A DNA stretch of 64,000 nt from JAHRAW01 sp965262585 (GTDB taxonomy: Bacteria > Pseudomonadota > Gammaproteobacteria > Arenicellales > Poriferihabitantaceae). The position numbers and the translations under genes were made by a program. Below the pieces are notes generated by a model. It saw only the letters and a program-made list of their open reading frames with translations. It searched no databases and was not told where the DNA came from. How positions within the stretch are numbered: the first letter of the stretch is position 1; the number at the start of each line of letters is the position of its first letter. Of this stretch, positions 34,562 to 43,379 are shown in pieces. The DNA lies in NCBI GenBank assembly GCA_965262585.1, contig OZ253546.1:62001-126000 (forward strand). The letters are read 5' to 3'.

Positions 34562-35633
34562 TAACGGATTCCTTCGTTTCGCTTATATCGAGAATAGGCC
34601 GGGGGCTTCCGGCGGGCAGGGGGGCGGGATCCACCAGCACCCGGCCGTCCTCCACCGCCAGACGATAGGTTTGGACTTTTTCCGTGAACGGCGGCGGCGA
34701 ACAGCCGTCTTCGGGTTTGTATTGATAGCCGTGCCACGGGCAGGTGATTAGTCCGTCCACCACCCGGCCTTCCCCCAACGGCCCGTTCTGGTGTTGGCAC
34801 ACATTGGAAACCGCCGCCAGTTTGGTTTCGTCATAGCGAAACACGGCGATGCGTTCGTCATCGTTGATTGCCACGGTGATGGCGCGGTTGTTGGGGATGT
34901 CTTTCCAGTGGCCGGCGACCACCCATTCGGTTTGCGCCTGCAGCGCGCCGCTGAGTTGTACATAAGTTCCGGAGCGTGCCAGCGCGGAAAAGAGGTGCAG
35001 CCCGCCCACCAGCAACACGCTTGCCACTACCATCCACGGCAGCAGTCCGGTGTTGTCCTGCTGCAATGCGCCGAAGGTGACATGCACGATCATCAGCCCG
35101 TAGGCGGCATAAACCAGCATGTGAATCGCCTTCCATAGGGGCCCGCCGAGGTTGGCGTTCCAGTAGTCGTGGCTGGTGGCGGCCATCAGGAATAGGATGA
35201 TGAGGGCGAGGGCGCCGAAGACTTGAAAGGGGAAATCGCCGATGGTGCGGTAGTCGCCCCCGGATATGAAGATGGAAACGATGGGATTGACCACGCCGAA
35301 ACCGTGATACCAATACACCACCACCGCGGCGTGTAGCAATGCGATAACAAACAGCGACACGCCGAGATGGCGGCGGTTGTATAACAGGGGCAGGAAGCGG
35401 CGGTCGATGCGCGCCAGCGGGCCGATGCACAAAATCACGGTCAACATCAAAAACGCGCAAGTGGAAAACGCGCGCATCAGCAGGATCTGTATGGAAATCG
35501 CATCGGTGCCCCGGTAGAGGAGGTTGCTGATTCCCAAAAACAAGGCGATATAAACCCCAATGCTTGCCCACACGCACAGGTCATAAATCTGCTTGCGCCG
35601 ATTCCAGTTCACCGGTACATAGCCGTGGCTCAT
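34554..35633 (-). CDS. Ferric-reductase-like transmembrane domain fused to Rieske [2Fe-2S] domain
   Basis: 359 residues. The N-terminal 215 contain about six membrane spans with candidate heme ligands H89, H101, H171 and H184, the pattern of ferric reductase-like or MsrQ-type b-heme membrane domains. The C-terminal domain, about 230-340, is a Rieske ferredoxin: C279-Q-H281 and C298-P-W-H301 bind the [2Fe-2S] cluster. The likely role is electron transfer across the inner membrane between the Rieske cluster and an acceptor. From topology the Rieske domain may be cytosolic or periplasmic; I cannot decide. Start overlaps the preceding 55-residue gene as ATGA. No FAD/NAD-binding domain is attached, unlike NADPH oxidases. 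Confidence 0.88.
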   Translation of the reverse strand: MSHGYVPVNWNRRKQIYDLCVWASIGVYIALFLGISNLLYRGTDAISIQILLMRAFSTCAFLMLTVILCIGPLARIDRRFLPLLYNRRHLGVSLFVIALLHAAVVVYWYHGFGVVNPIVSIFISGGDYRTIGDFPFQVFGALALIILFLMAATSHDYWNANLGGPLWKAIHMLVYAAYGLMIVHVTFGALQQDNTGLLPWMVVASVLLVGGLHLFSALARSGTYVQLSGALQAQTEWVVAGHWKDIPNNRAITVAINDDERIAVFRYDETKLAAVSNVCQHQNGPLGEGRVVDGLITCPWHGYQYKPEDGCSPPPFTEKVQTYRLAVEDGRVLVDPAPLPAGSPRPILDISETKESVNG

Positions 35634-35797
35634 GGCAGAATTCCTTTGCCGGAGACTTCGCCGGGCAGTTCGGTAAGATGGTCGTTGGCCGGATACAACT
35701 CGGTGCGCGGGTTGCTGAAAGCGATAATCAGCACCAGCAACAACGGTGCCAGTAGCAGCCAGATGCGGCGGTGAATTGTGCGGTGTTGGCGGATCAT
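35630..35797 (-). CDS. 55-residue single-span membrane protein in the Rieske operon
   Basis: ATG at 35797, TGA at 35632-35630 overlapping the start of the Rieske fusion gene as ATGA. The product has a basic N-terminus (RQHRTIHRR), one membrane span at about 13-28 (WLLLAPLLLVLIIAF) and a short polar tail predicted to be outside the membrane by the positive-inside rule. No known family recognised. The overlap and the strongly membrane-like composition argue that it is real and a small subunit of the membrane complex. Confidence 0.65.
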   Translation of the reverse strand: MIRQHRTIHRRIWLLLAPLLLVLIIAFSNPRTELYPANDHLTELPGEVSGKGILP

Positions 35798-35852
35798 CGG
35801 TGGAGGTTATTAGCGAGTTATCGGCGGGTTATCAGTGACTTATCAGTGACTT
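35798..35852 (-). repeat. Tandem 11-12 bp repeats in the Rieske operon
   Basis: Between the 76-residue and 55-residue genes the minus strand has GTCACTGATAA twice in tandem and then two diverged units ending GATAA and AATAA. It is the only non-coding gap inside this operon, and any ribosome binding site for the small gene must lie at its end; none is obvious. Confidence 0.55.
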
Positions 35853-36083
35853 TTAACGGACATTAGAGTCTGCGTCTGACGCATTATTGCGGCGATGGTT
35901 AGCGCGCCACTTGCGGGCCAGCAACGGCCACAGGGCGATGGCTGCCGGCGTCCACAGCAAGCGCATGGCGATAGACGCGCCACGGGCTTCGGGCGCAATC
36001 ACCGCATAGCCACGCACAAAGAACGCCACGCCGAACGCGCAGCCGATGAGCAGATAGTATGCGGCGATAGTCAGAACGAGCAT
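35853..36083 (-). CDS. 76-residue two-span membrane protein, first gene of the Rieske operon
   Basis: Membrane segments at about 2-24 (VLTIAAYYLLIGCAFGVAFF) and 38-56 (IAMRLLWTPAAIALWPLL), with a conserved-looking link RGYAVIAPEARGAS and a charged tail. Small proteins of this pattern (start, two spans, RG-S and a P-LWP motif) occur as unnamed proteins in proteobacteria, but no function is known to me. It precedes the 55-residue gene by 55 bp and is read away from the thioesterase gene. Confidence 0.7.
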   Translation of the reverse strand: MLVLTIAAYYLLIGCAFGVAFFVRGYAVIAPEARGASIAMRLLWTPAAIALWPLLARKWRANHRRNNASDADSNVR

Positions 36084-36123
36084 AACGAGGTGTTTCCCTG
36101 AATTACTTGGGATTGTACTCTAT

Positions 36124-36156
36124 TTGACAAATGGCGGGAATGGATAGGATTATAAT
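36124..36156 (+). promoter_or_regulatory. Possible promoter for the thioesterase gene
   Basis: TTGACA at 36124-36129 and TATAAT at 36151-36156 are both consensus hexamers but lie 21 bp apart, too far for ordinary sigma-70 spacing. TAGGAT at 36145 would give 15 bp. The real -10/-35 pair is uncertain. Confidence 0.3.
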
Positions 36157-36205
36157 GAAGCGGCCAATCGCCCGAATTAGTCAACCTGAATCAAACTGAA
36201 TCAAT

Positions 36206-36649
36206 ATGAACACAAAGCAAACCCCATTGACGGTTGCGGAATTTAACCGCATTGCCGACGAGCGCATGCCGTTCGCCGTGCTCATGGGCTTGCAACTCGA
36301 ATCCCTATGCCCGGAGCGGGCGGTGATGCGGGCGGTGCACCGGGATGCATTTTTGCGACCCGGCGGCACGGTGGCAGGGCCCATCATGATGGGGCTGGCG
36401 GACGCGGCTTTTTATGCCGTGATCTTGGGCAACATCGGCGCGGTGGAACTGGCGGTAACCACCAACTTATCAATTAATTTTTTACGCAAGCCGCCGCCCG
36501 GAGACATCATCGCCACCGCCAGCCTGCTCAAACTCGGCAAGCGTCTGGCGGTGTGCGAAGCCAGCCTGCACAGCGAAGTACTGGGTCCCGAGCAACCGGT
36601 AGCCCACGCCACCGGCACCTATTCGATTCCCAGGGCGGAGGGCTCCTGA
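36206..36649 (+). CDS. PaaI-family hotdog thioesterase
   Basis: 147 residues. The fold is recognised from the HRDAFLRPGGTVAGPIMMGLADAAFYAVIL segment (central helix of the hotdog, with the G-G-x-x-A-x-P-x-M-M-x-L-A-D pattern) and TTNLSINFLRKPPPGDIIATA. Members hydrolyse acyl-CoA thioesters; the substrate cannot be read from sequence. It stands alone, read divergently from the Rieske operon and 163 bp before the CDF gene. Confidence 0.82.
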   Translation: MNTKQTPLTVAEFNRIADERMPFAVLMGLQLESLCPERAVMRAVHRDAFLRPGGTVAGPIMMGLADAAFYAVILGNIGAVELAVTTNLSINFLRKPPPGDIIATASLLKLGKRLAVCEASLHSEVLGPEQPVAHATGTYSIPRAEGS

Positions 36650-36812
36650 ACGCTGCAGGATTCTCCAATGGACGCATACATCGGGCGCGCTTTGTGGCAT
36701 ACTTCACCGGCCATGTTCGCGACACGATGCCGCCCACTACCATTTCATACTCCCAACCCGCCGTTATCCGATGCGAGTCGGTGTGCGCCAGCCATACGGG
36801 GTTGACTGACAC

Positions 36813-37784
36813 TTGAAGAAAAAATCTGGCTCGAAATGGGTGGTGCTGGCGGCATTGATCGGCAACGGCCTGATTGCTTGCACCAAATTTGTCGCCGCCG
36901 GAATTACCGGCAGTTCGGCGATGCTCAGCGAATCCATCCACTCGGTGGTGGATACCGGCAATCAAGGCTTGCTGCTGTGGGGCATGAAGCGGGCCGCCAA
37001 ACCCGCGGACGAGCAGCATCCCTTCGGCTACGGCATGGAATTGTATTTCTGGGCCTTCGTGGTGGCCATTCTGGTGTTCGCCATCGGTGCCGGGGTGTCG
37101 TTGTATGAGGGCATCAGCAAGTTAATGTCGCCGACTGAAATACACCGCCCAATCGTGAACTACATCGTGCTGAGCGTCGCCATGGTCTTCGAAGGGGCGG
37201 CGTGGGCGGTGGCGTTTCGGGAATTTCGCAAGCGCAAGGGTGCCACGCTGGGCTATTTCAAGGCCATGCAACTGAGCAAAGATCCCACCGTGTTCACCGT
37301 GCTGTTCGAAGATAGCGCCGCCATGCTAGGCTTGATTGCGGCACTGATCGGGCTGTTGCTAACCGAATACTACGATGACCCGTCCTATGACGCGCTAGCC
37401 TCCATCGCCATCGGCATCATCCTCACATGCACCGCCGCGCTGTTGGCCTACGAGAGCAAGGGCCTACTCATCGGCGAAGCCGCCAGCCTCGAAGTACGCA
37501 CCGGTATCCGCCACATCCTCTCCGAGGAAGCCACCATCATCAGCATCAACGAAATTCTCACCATGCACCTCGGCCCCGAGGACGTGCTACTCACCATCAG
37601 TTTGGATTTCATCGATTCCATGTCATCCAGGGATGTGGAGGACACCATCAGCAGCCTAGAAGCCCGCATCAAAGAAAAATACCCAGAAATCGCCCGAATA
37701 TTCATCGAAGCCCAGAGCAACAGCGGCCATTTACGAAACATCAGAAGATCACGACAAGAGGTAACCGACGACGCCGAGGAATGA
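36813..37784 (+). CDS. Cation diffusion facilitator (CDF) family metal exporter
   Basis: 323 residues with about six membrane spans followed by a cytosolic domain. HSVVDTGNQ (H-x3-D) in the second span and FEDSAAMLG in the fifth are the metal-site positions of CDF proteins, which swap Zn2+, Mn2+, Fe2+ or Co2+ for protons. An in-frame stop at 36807 forces a start after it; TTG at 36813 is the first choice. The His-rich loop of zinc-specific members is absent. Metal not determined. Convergent with pntB. Confidence 0.85.
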   Translation: MKKKSGSKWVVLAALIGNGLIACTKFVAAGITGSSAMLSESIHSVVDTGNQGLLLWGMKRAAKPADEQHPFGYGMELYFWAFVVAILVFAIGAGVSLYEGISKLMSPTEIHRPIVNYIVLSVAMVFEGAAWAVAFREFRKRKGATLGYFKAMQLSKDPTVFTVLFEDSAAMLGLIAALIGLLLTEYYDDPSYDALASIAIGIILTCTAALLAYESKGLLIGEAASLEVRTGIRHILSEEATIISINEILTMHLGPEDVLLTISLDFIDSMSSRDVEDTISSLEARIKEKYPEIARIFIEAQSNSGHLRNIRRSRQEVTDDAEE

Positions 37785-37830
37785 ACCCCGTCTGCTTTTC
37801 CCACCCGCCGTCATTCCTGCCTATAAACCC

Positions 37831-39234
37831 TCACCCAAGCCCACTCAATACTTGCTCGATGCTGTCTTTGGCGTCGCCGAATAGCATGCGGGTGTTGTCT
37901 TTGAAGAACAGTGGGTTTTCTACACCGGCGTAGCCGCTTGCCATGCTGCGTTTGAGCACGATTACGTCCCGCGCCTTCCACACTTCCAGCACCGGCATAC
38001 CGGCGATGGGGCTGTCCGGGGTGTCGAGGGCGGAAGGGTTGACGATGTCGTTGGCGCCAATCACCATGACGATGTCGGTATCCCCAAGGTCGGCGTTGAT
38101 TTCGTCCATTTCCAGCACGATGTCATAAGGTACTCTGGCTTCGGCGAGTAGCACGTTCATGTGCCCCGGCATGCGCCCGGCTACGGGATGGATGCCGAAG
38201 CGTACCTTGACGCCTTTCTCGCGCAGGAGTCGGGTCAATTCCGATACCGGGTGCTGGGCTTGGGCGACCGCCAGCCCAAAGCCGGGCACAATCACCAGCG
38301 ATCGGGCGTTGCCCAGCAGTTCGGCGGTGTCGGCGGCGTTGATAGTCGCGGCTTCGCCGGTCGTTTGATGCGCCAAAGCAGCGCCGGAAGAACCACCCGA
38401 AGCAGTGCCGAAACCGCCCATGATCACGCTGACGAAACGCCGATTCATGGCGCGGCACATGATGTAACTGAGAATCGCGCCGCTCGAGCCGACCAACGCA
38501 CCGGTGATAATCAGCAGGTCGTTGGAAAGCATGAAGCCGGTTGCCGCCGCCGCCCAGCCCGAATAACTGTTGAGCATGGAGATCACCACCGGCATGTCGG
38601 CGCCACCGATGGCCATGACCATATGTATGCCGAATAGCAATGCCAGCCCGCACATGATCAGCAGTGGCATCATTCCATCGGACACCGAGTCTGCATCGAC
38701 GAACATTTTGCCGAAATAAATGCACCCTAGCAGGATGCCGAGGTTGAGCCAGTGGCGGGCGGGTAACATCAGCGACGCGCTGCTGATGATGCCTTGCAGT
38801 TTGCCGAAGGCGATTACCGAACCGGTGAAGGTGACCGCGCCAATCAATACGCCGATGTAGATTTCGATTTCATGGATGGTTTTTTCTACCCCAAAAAACT
38901 CCACGCGGCTGTCGAGGAAGGTGGTGAATCCCACCAACACCGCCGCCAGCCCGACAAAACTGTGCAGTATTGCCACCAGTTGCGGCATGGCGGTCATGCG
39001 CACGCGCACGGCAAGCACGGTTCCCGCCGCACCGCCGATAAGCATGGGTATAGCGATCAATCCGTAGCCACTCACCGAACCACTCAGCAGCGTGGCGATG
39101 AGCGCGATGGCCATGCCGGTGATGCCACACAGGTTGCCGCGGACGGCGCTATCCTGACGGCTCAGCCCGCCGAGGCTGAGGATGAACAGGATGGCGGCAA
39201 GAAGGTAGGCGGCGTTGACTAACCCGGCGGGCAT
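37831..39234 (-). CDS. pntB: NAD(P) transhydrogenase subunit beta
   Basis: 467 residues. PntB has about nine membrane helices (about 1-260) and the NADP-binding domain III at the C-terminus, with IVPGFGLAVAQAQHPVSELT and the MVIGANDIVNPSALDTP and MASGYAGVENPLFF loops. With PntA it drives hydride transfer from NADH to NADP+ with the proton gradient. It starts 9 bp after pntA. It is complete and normal in length. Confidence 0.97.
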   Translation of the reverse strand: MPAGLVNAAYLLAAILFILSLGGLSRQDSAVRGNLCGITGMAIALIATLLSGSVSGYGLIAIPMLIGGAAGTVLAVRVRMTAMPQLVAILHSFVGLAAVLVGFTTFLDSRVEFFGVEKTIHEIEIYIGVLIGAVTFTGSVIAFGKLQGIISSASLMLPARHWLNLGILLGCIYFGKMFVDADSVSDGMMPLLIMCGLALLFGIHMVMAIGGADMPVVISMLNSYSGWAAAATGFMLSNDLLIITGALVGSSGAILSYIMCRAMNRRFVSVIMGGFGTASGGSSGAALAHQTTGEAATINAADTAELLGNARSLVIVPGFGLAVAQAQHPVSELTRLLREKGVKVRFGIHPVAGRMPGHMNVLLAEARVPYDIVLEMDEINADLGDTDIVMVIGANDIVNPSALDTPDSPIAGMPVLEVWKARDVIVLKRSMASGYAGVENPLFFKDNTRMLFGDAKDSIEQVLSGLG

Positions 39235-39243
39235 CGGTGAGTC

Positions 39244-40809
39244 CTATTTTTGGAACATTTTCAACATTCGCTGGGTGACCAAAAAGCCACCGGCGATGTT
39301 GATGGAGGCGAGCAGCAGCGCCAATAGCGCCAGCCAGCGAAATGAAGGTGCGCCGGTTTGCAACAGCGCGCCGATGACGATGATGCTGCTGATGGCGTTG
39401 GTGACGCTCATCAGCGGCGTGTGTAATGCCGGGGTGACCTTCCAGACTACCTGCCAGCCGACAAAGCATGCCAGCACGAATACGATGAAGTGATTCATAA
39501 AAGACGGCGGCGCCACCGCACCCATTGCCAGAATGGCGGCGGTACCAACGGCGGCTGCAGCCAGCGTGATCCAGCCTCGGTTAGCCCGGTCGGCGGTTGC
39601 TTTGGTTGTGGCGGGCGTGGGCTTGGCGGCGGGTGTTTCGGGCTTGGGTTTGGGGGTCGGCTTCGGGGTCGGTGTCGGCGGCGGCCAGGTGATTTCACCG
39701 TTGTGGACGACCGTGGTTCCTCGAATCACCGGGTCTTCCATATTCACCACCAGATTGCCGTCTCCGGCGGGGGTTAGTTCGCTGATCATGTGGCGCAGAT
39801 TGGCCGCATACAATTCGCTCGACTGGGCGGCCATACGCCCCGGCAGGTCGGTATAGCCGATGATGCTGACGCCGTGCCGCCGGACAACCTTGCCGGGCTC
39901 GGTGAGTTCGCAATTCCCCCCTTGTTCGGCGGCCAGATCCACAATCACGCTGCCGGTTTTCATCGATGCCACCATCTCCTCGGTGATCAGTTGGGGCGCA
40001 GGCTTGCCGGGGATTAGCGCGGTGGTGATGATGATGTCCACTTCCAGGGCTTGGGCGGCGAACAGTGCCATTTCCGCCCGGATAAACTGCTCGCTCATGA
40101 CCTTGGCATAGCCGCCTTGTCCGCTGCCGTCTTCCGCCAAGTCGAGTTCGAGGAATTTGGCGTTCAAACTCTCGATCTGCTCTTTGACTTCGAGGCGGGT
40201 GTCGAAGGCGCGCACCACCGCCCCGAGGCTGACCGCGGTGCCGATGGCGGACAGCCCGGCAACCCCAGCGCCGATTACCATTACCGTAGCCGGTCGCACC
40301 TTGCCCGCGGCGGTAATCTGGCCCCCGAAAAATCGCCCGAAATGCTGCCCGGCCTCAATCACGGCACGGTAACCGGCGATGTTGGACATGGACGACAGCG
40401 CGTCCATTTTCTGCGCACGGGAGATGCGCGGCACCGTATCCATGGCCAGCACCGTGGCACCCCGGGCGGCGATTTTCTCGAGCAGTTTTTGGTTTTGCGC
40501 TGGCCAGAAAAAACTAATTAGGATTTTGCCGGCGGTCAACAGGTCGGCTTCGTGCACCTTCAGTAGGGGGTTTTCCTCAGGCGGGGCGACTTTGCACACC
40601 GCTTGCGCCTGCGCCCACAGGTCGCCGGGTTCATCGATGATGAGCGCGCCGGCGGCTTGATATTCCGGGTCGGTGAATCCGGCGGCCAAACCGGCGTTGC
40701 GTTCCAGCAGCACCTGATGCCCCAGTTTGCCGAGCCGCACCACCTCTGCGGGGGTGCATGCCACCCGGCGCTCATTTTCGTGAACTTCTTTGGGGATTCC
40801 GATTTTCAT
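39244..40809 (-). CDS. pntA: NAD(P) transhydrogenase subunit alpha
   Basis: 521 residues from the ATG at 40809 (MKIGIPKEVHENERRVACTP is the usual start; upstream frame is not conserved). NAD-binding domain I covers about 1-380 with VMVIGAGVAGLSAIGTAVSL. Three or four membrane helices close the protein (about 430-515). Between them lies an unusual Pro/Lys/Thr-rich linker of about 35 residues (PTPKPTPKPKPETPAAK), longer than in E. coli PntA. One undivided alpha subunit is present, as in enterics and not as in alphaproteobacteria with pntAA/pntAB. Confidence 0.96.
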   Translation of the reverse strand: MKIGIPKEVHENERRVACTPAEVVRLGKLGHQVLLERNAGLAAGFTDPEYQAAGALIIDEPGDLWAQAQAVCKVAPPEENPLLKVHEADLLTAGKILISFFWPAQNQKLLEKIAARGATVLAMDTVPRISRAQKMDALSSMSNIAGYRAVIEAGQHFGRFFGGQITAAGKVRPATVMVIGAGVAGLSAIGTAVSLGAVVRAFDTRLEVKEQIESLNAKFLELDLAEDGSGQGGYAKVMSEQFIRAEMALFAAQALEVDIIITTALIPGKPAPQLITEEMVASMKTGSVIVDLAAEQGGNCELTEPGKVVRRHGVSIIGYTDLPGRMAAQSSELYAANLRHMISELTPAGDGNLVVNMEDPVIRGTTVVHNGEITWPPPTPTPKPTPKPKPETPAAKPTPATTKATADRANRGWITLAAAAVGTAAILAMGAVAPPSFMNHFIVFVLACFVGWQVVWKVTPALHTPLMSVTNAISSIIVIGALLQTGAPSFRWLALLALLLASINIAGGFLVTQRMLKMFQK

Positions 40810-40899
40810 GGGGTTTGGTGGTATGATTTGTACAAGTGGGGTGCGGGGACGGGAGGCCGTGCCGCATTTCATTTTTTTCCTGTACTTTCGCGTGTTTGC

Positions 40900-40933
40900 T
40901 GTCAATACTCCGTTCGGTCCTGAAGTATTGACA
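40900..40933. promoter_or_regulatory. Perfect 10-bp inverted repeat between pntA and rnr
   Basis: TGTCAATACT at 40900-40909 and AGTATTGACA at 40924-40933 form exact inverted arms with a 14-bp spacer. Each arm contains an outward-facing TTGACA, the -35 consensus, one pointing to pntA and one to rnr. It may be an operator or a pair of back-to-back promoters; clear -10 boxes are not seen at 17 bp. Confidence 0.55.
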
Positions 40934-40982
40934 ATTATCATGGACAATTACCAATGGCCGATACTTTACCATTCCATCCCTC

Positions 40983-43379
40983 GTGAATACACCTGAAAAC
41001 CAACACCGACGAACGCCCAAAGACTCTGCGCCAAGCGGTTTCCGTCCCGCCGACGAGTCGGGAATCGCGGTTCCGTCGAGAATCTTGCTGCTGGAATTCC
41101 TTACCGAATGCAAAGGCCCGGTCGCCTTGCAAGAAATCCGCGAGCGTTTTGATCTCCACTCCAAAGCCGCTGGCGGTGCCGTAGCCGCACGCCTAGAGCG
41201 CATGCGCGTTCAAGGCATCGTGTTGCACGACCGCAAAGGGCGGTTCGCATTGCCGGAGAAAATGGACCTCGTGTCCGGCCGGGTTGTCGGCCACGCCAAC
41301 GGTTTCGGTTTCGTCATCCCCGACCACGGCTCCGGGGATCTGTTCCTGCATCACCGACAAATGCGCAAGGTTTTGCACGGCGACCGCGTGCTGGCGCGAC
41401 TCAAACGCATTGACGAGCGAGGCCGCAAGGAAGGGGTGGTGGTCGAGGTTGTGGTGGACTTGGAACGCGAAATAGTGGGCCACTTTCATGTGGAAAGTCA
41501 GGTCGGTTTTGTGGAACCGGACGATTCGAGATATGCCCGGGACATCACCATCCCCGGCGACCGCCGCAACGGTGCCGAAGACGGCGATATCGTGGTGGCG
41601 CGGATTATTAAACATCCGGTGGAGCATCACCACGCCGTGGGTGAGATCGTCGAGGTCATGGGAAAACAACTGCAAGCGGGTATGGAAACGGACATCGCCA
41701 TTCGCAAACACGGCATCCCCGCGCAATGGCCGGCGGACTTGGATGCCGAATTGCGGGCAATGAAGGACGAATTGCATGTCGTGAAACCGGAACAAGGTCG
41801 CCGCGACATTCGCGATTTACCGCTGGTGACCATTGACGGCGAAGACGCTCGAGATTTTGATGATGCGGTGTACTGCGCGCCTCAAGGTGACGGCTGGCGG
41901 TTGGTGGTGGCGATTGCCGATGTGAGTCATTATGTGCGCGCCGACACGGTGCTGGATCGGGAAGCATTGAAACGCGGTAATTCGGTTTATTTCCCCAACC
42001 GGGTGGTGCCCATGCTGCCCGAGGAACTTTCCAACGGCATCTGTTCCCTCAACCCGGCGGAAGATCGGTATTGCATGGTCTGCGATATGCAACTCAACGC
42101 CGCCGGTGAGATTTCCGGTTACGAATTTTATCCCGGCATCATGCGTTCCAAAGCGCGCCTGACTTATGCCATCGTCAATCAGATTGTGTCCGAGCAAGAC
42201 CAAGCCGCGCGCCAGCAATGGGAAGAAGTCGCACCCCATCTGGATAATCTTTACGCACTCACGCGGCGGCTATTGGATGAGCGGCGCAAACGCGGGACCA
42301 TCGATTTTGAATTTCCGGAAGCGGATATTCGCTTCGATGAAAATCAAAAAATCAGCAGCATCACAGTGCGCGCGCGCAATCAAGCGCATCGCCTTATTGA
42401 AGAGTGCATGCTGGCGGCTAACGTGTGCGCGGCGCGTTATTTGCAAAAAAACTTCGGCAGCCGCACGATTTACCGCAACCACATGGGGCCGACCGGCGAC
42501 TCTTTAATTGAACTGCGCCGTTTTCTCAGCGGCATGGGCTTGAAACTCGGCGGCGACGATAAACCCGAGGCGGCGGATTATGCGCGGCTGATGGAAAGCG
42601 CATCGACTCAGGCGGATATTGCCCCGCTGGTTCAGACGCTACTCCTGCGAAGTTTGAGTCAAGCGGTTTACGGCACCGAGCAAGCCGGGCATTTTGCTCT
42701 GGGGTTTCCCGTCTACACGCACTTCACATCGCCCATTCGCCGGTATAGCGATCTGGTTGTGCATCGGCGGATACGCATGCTCATTTCCAATCAAAAAAAG
42801 GCGTCACCTGAAACCGATCAAGCCGTCGAAACCGGCCTGCAAAAAATCGCCGAACAATGTTCATTCACCGAGCGGCGTGCCGACGATGCGAGCCGCGATG
42901 TGACCGCATGGTTGAAAGCCGAGTTCATGCAGGACAAGATTGGCGGGCGCTTCGGCGGGGTGATTTCCGGGGTTAAAGAATTTGGCGTGTTTGTGCAACT
43001 GGATGATCTTTTCATCGACGGCTTGGTGCATGTCACCGGCCTCGGCGACGATTATTATCATTTTGATCCGCTACGCTTTCAACTAGTCGGCGAACGCAGT
43101 GGCCGGCGGTTTCGCCTCGGCGACCGCTTGCGCATCGTAGTCGTCCGCGCCAGTTTAGCGGATGCGAAGATTGATTTTGAACTGGACGACGGTGACACAA
43201 AATCAACGGGCAAATTAAAAGACAAGCCAAAGGGTCAACAAAAGGGCAAAGCAAAAAAATCTGGCGGTGCGTCTTCCCATAAAAAACCCGCCAACCGAAA
43301 CCCCGCCAATCGAAAGGCGGGCGGTTCAAAACATCGTGGCAAAAAAACCCCAAGGCGCGGCAAAAAACCCTCCCGGTGA
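40983..43379 (+). CDS. rnr: Ribonuclease R
   Basis: 798 residues with a GTG start at 40983. RNase R is a processive 3'-5' exoribonuclease that degrades structured RNA and rRNA and takes part in trans-translation quality control. Order: N-terminal helix-turn-helix (LLLEFLTECKGPVALQEIRE), two cold-shock domains (GFGFVIPDHGSGDLFLHHRQM), RNB domain with catalytic aspartates in TIDGEDARDFDDAVYC and the signature SVYFPNRVVPMLPEELSNG, S1 domain (GGVISGVKEFGVFVQLDD), and a Lys/Gly-rich basic tail of about 60 residues. rlmB follows as in E. coli. The tail overlaps possible rlmB start codons. Confidence 0.97.
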   Translation: MNTPENQHRRTPKDSAPSGFRPADESGIAVPSRILLLEFLTECKGPVALQEIRERFDLHSKAAGGAVAARLERMRVQGIVLHDRKGRFALPEKMDLVSGRVVGHANGFGFVIPDHGSGDLFLHHRQMRKVLHGDRVLARLKRIDERGRKEGVVVEVVVDLEREIVGHFHVESQVGFVEPDDSRYARDITIPGDRRNGAEDGDIVVARIIKHPVEHHHAVGEIVEVMGKQLQAGMETDIAIRKHGIPAQWPADLDAELRAMKDELHVVKPEQGRRDIRDLPLVTIDGEDARDFDDAVYCAPQGDGWRLVVAIADVSHYVRADTVLDREALKRGNSVYFPNRVVPMLPEELSNGICSLNPAEDRYCMVCDMQLNAAGEISGYEFYPGIMRSKARLTYAIVNQIVSEQDQAARQQWEEVAPHLDNLYALTRRLLDERRKRGTIDFEFPEADIRFDENQKISSITVRARNQAHRLIEECMLAANVCAARYLQKNFGSRTIYRNHMGPTGDSLIELRRFLSGMGLKLGGDDKPEAADYARLMESASTQADIAPLVQTLLLRSLSQAVYGTEQAGHFALGFPVYTHFTSPIRRYSDLVVHRRIRMLISNQKKASPETDQAVETGLQKIAEQCSFTERRADDASRDVTAWLKAEFMQDKIGGRFGGVISGVKEFGVFVQLDDLFIDGLVHVTGLGDDYYHFDPLRFQLVGERSGRRFRLGDRLRIVVVRASLADAKIDFELDDGDTKSTGKLKDKPKGQQKGKAKKSGGASSHKKPANRNPANRKAGGSKHRGKKTPRRGKKPSR

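Noticed and set aside
36650..36812. A 45-codon plus-strand frame between the thioesterase and CDF genes (starting MDAYIGRALWH).
   Set aside because: No ribosome binding site, Pro/Arg-rich composition typical of a chance frame and no overlap or coupling with the CDF gene.
39490..39856. Glycine-rich plus-strand frames opposite pntA.
   Set aside because: They are mirror images of the Pro/Lys-rich PntA linker and of GC-rich codons on the other strand.
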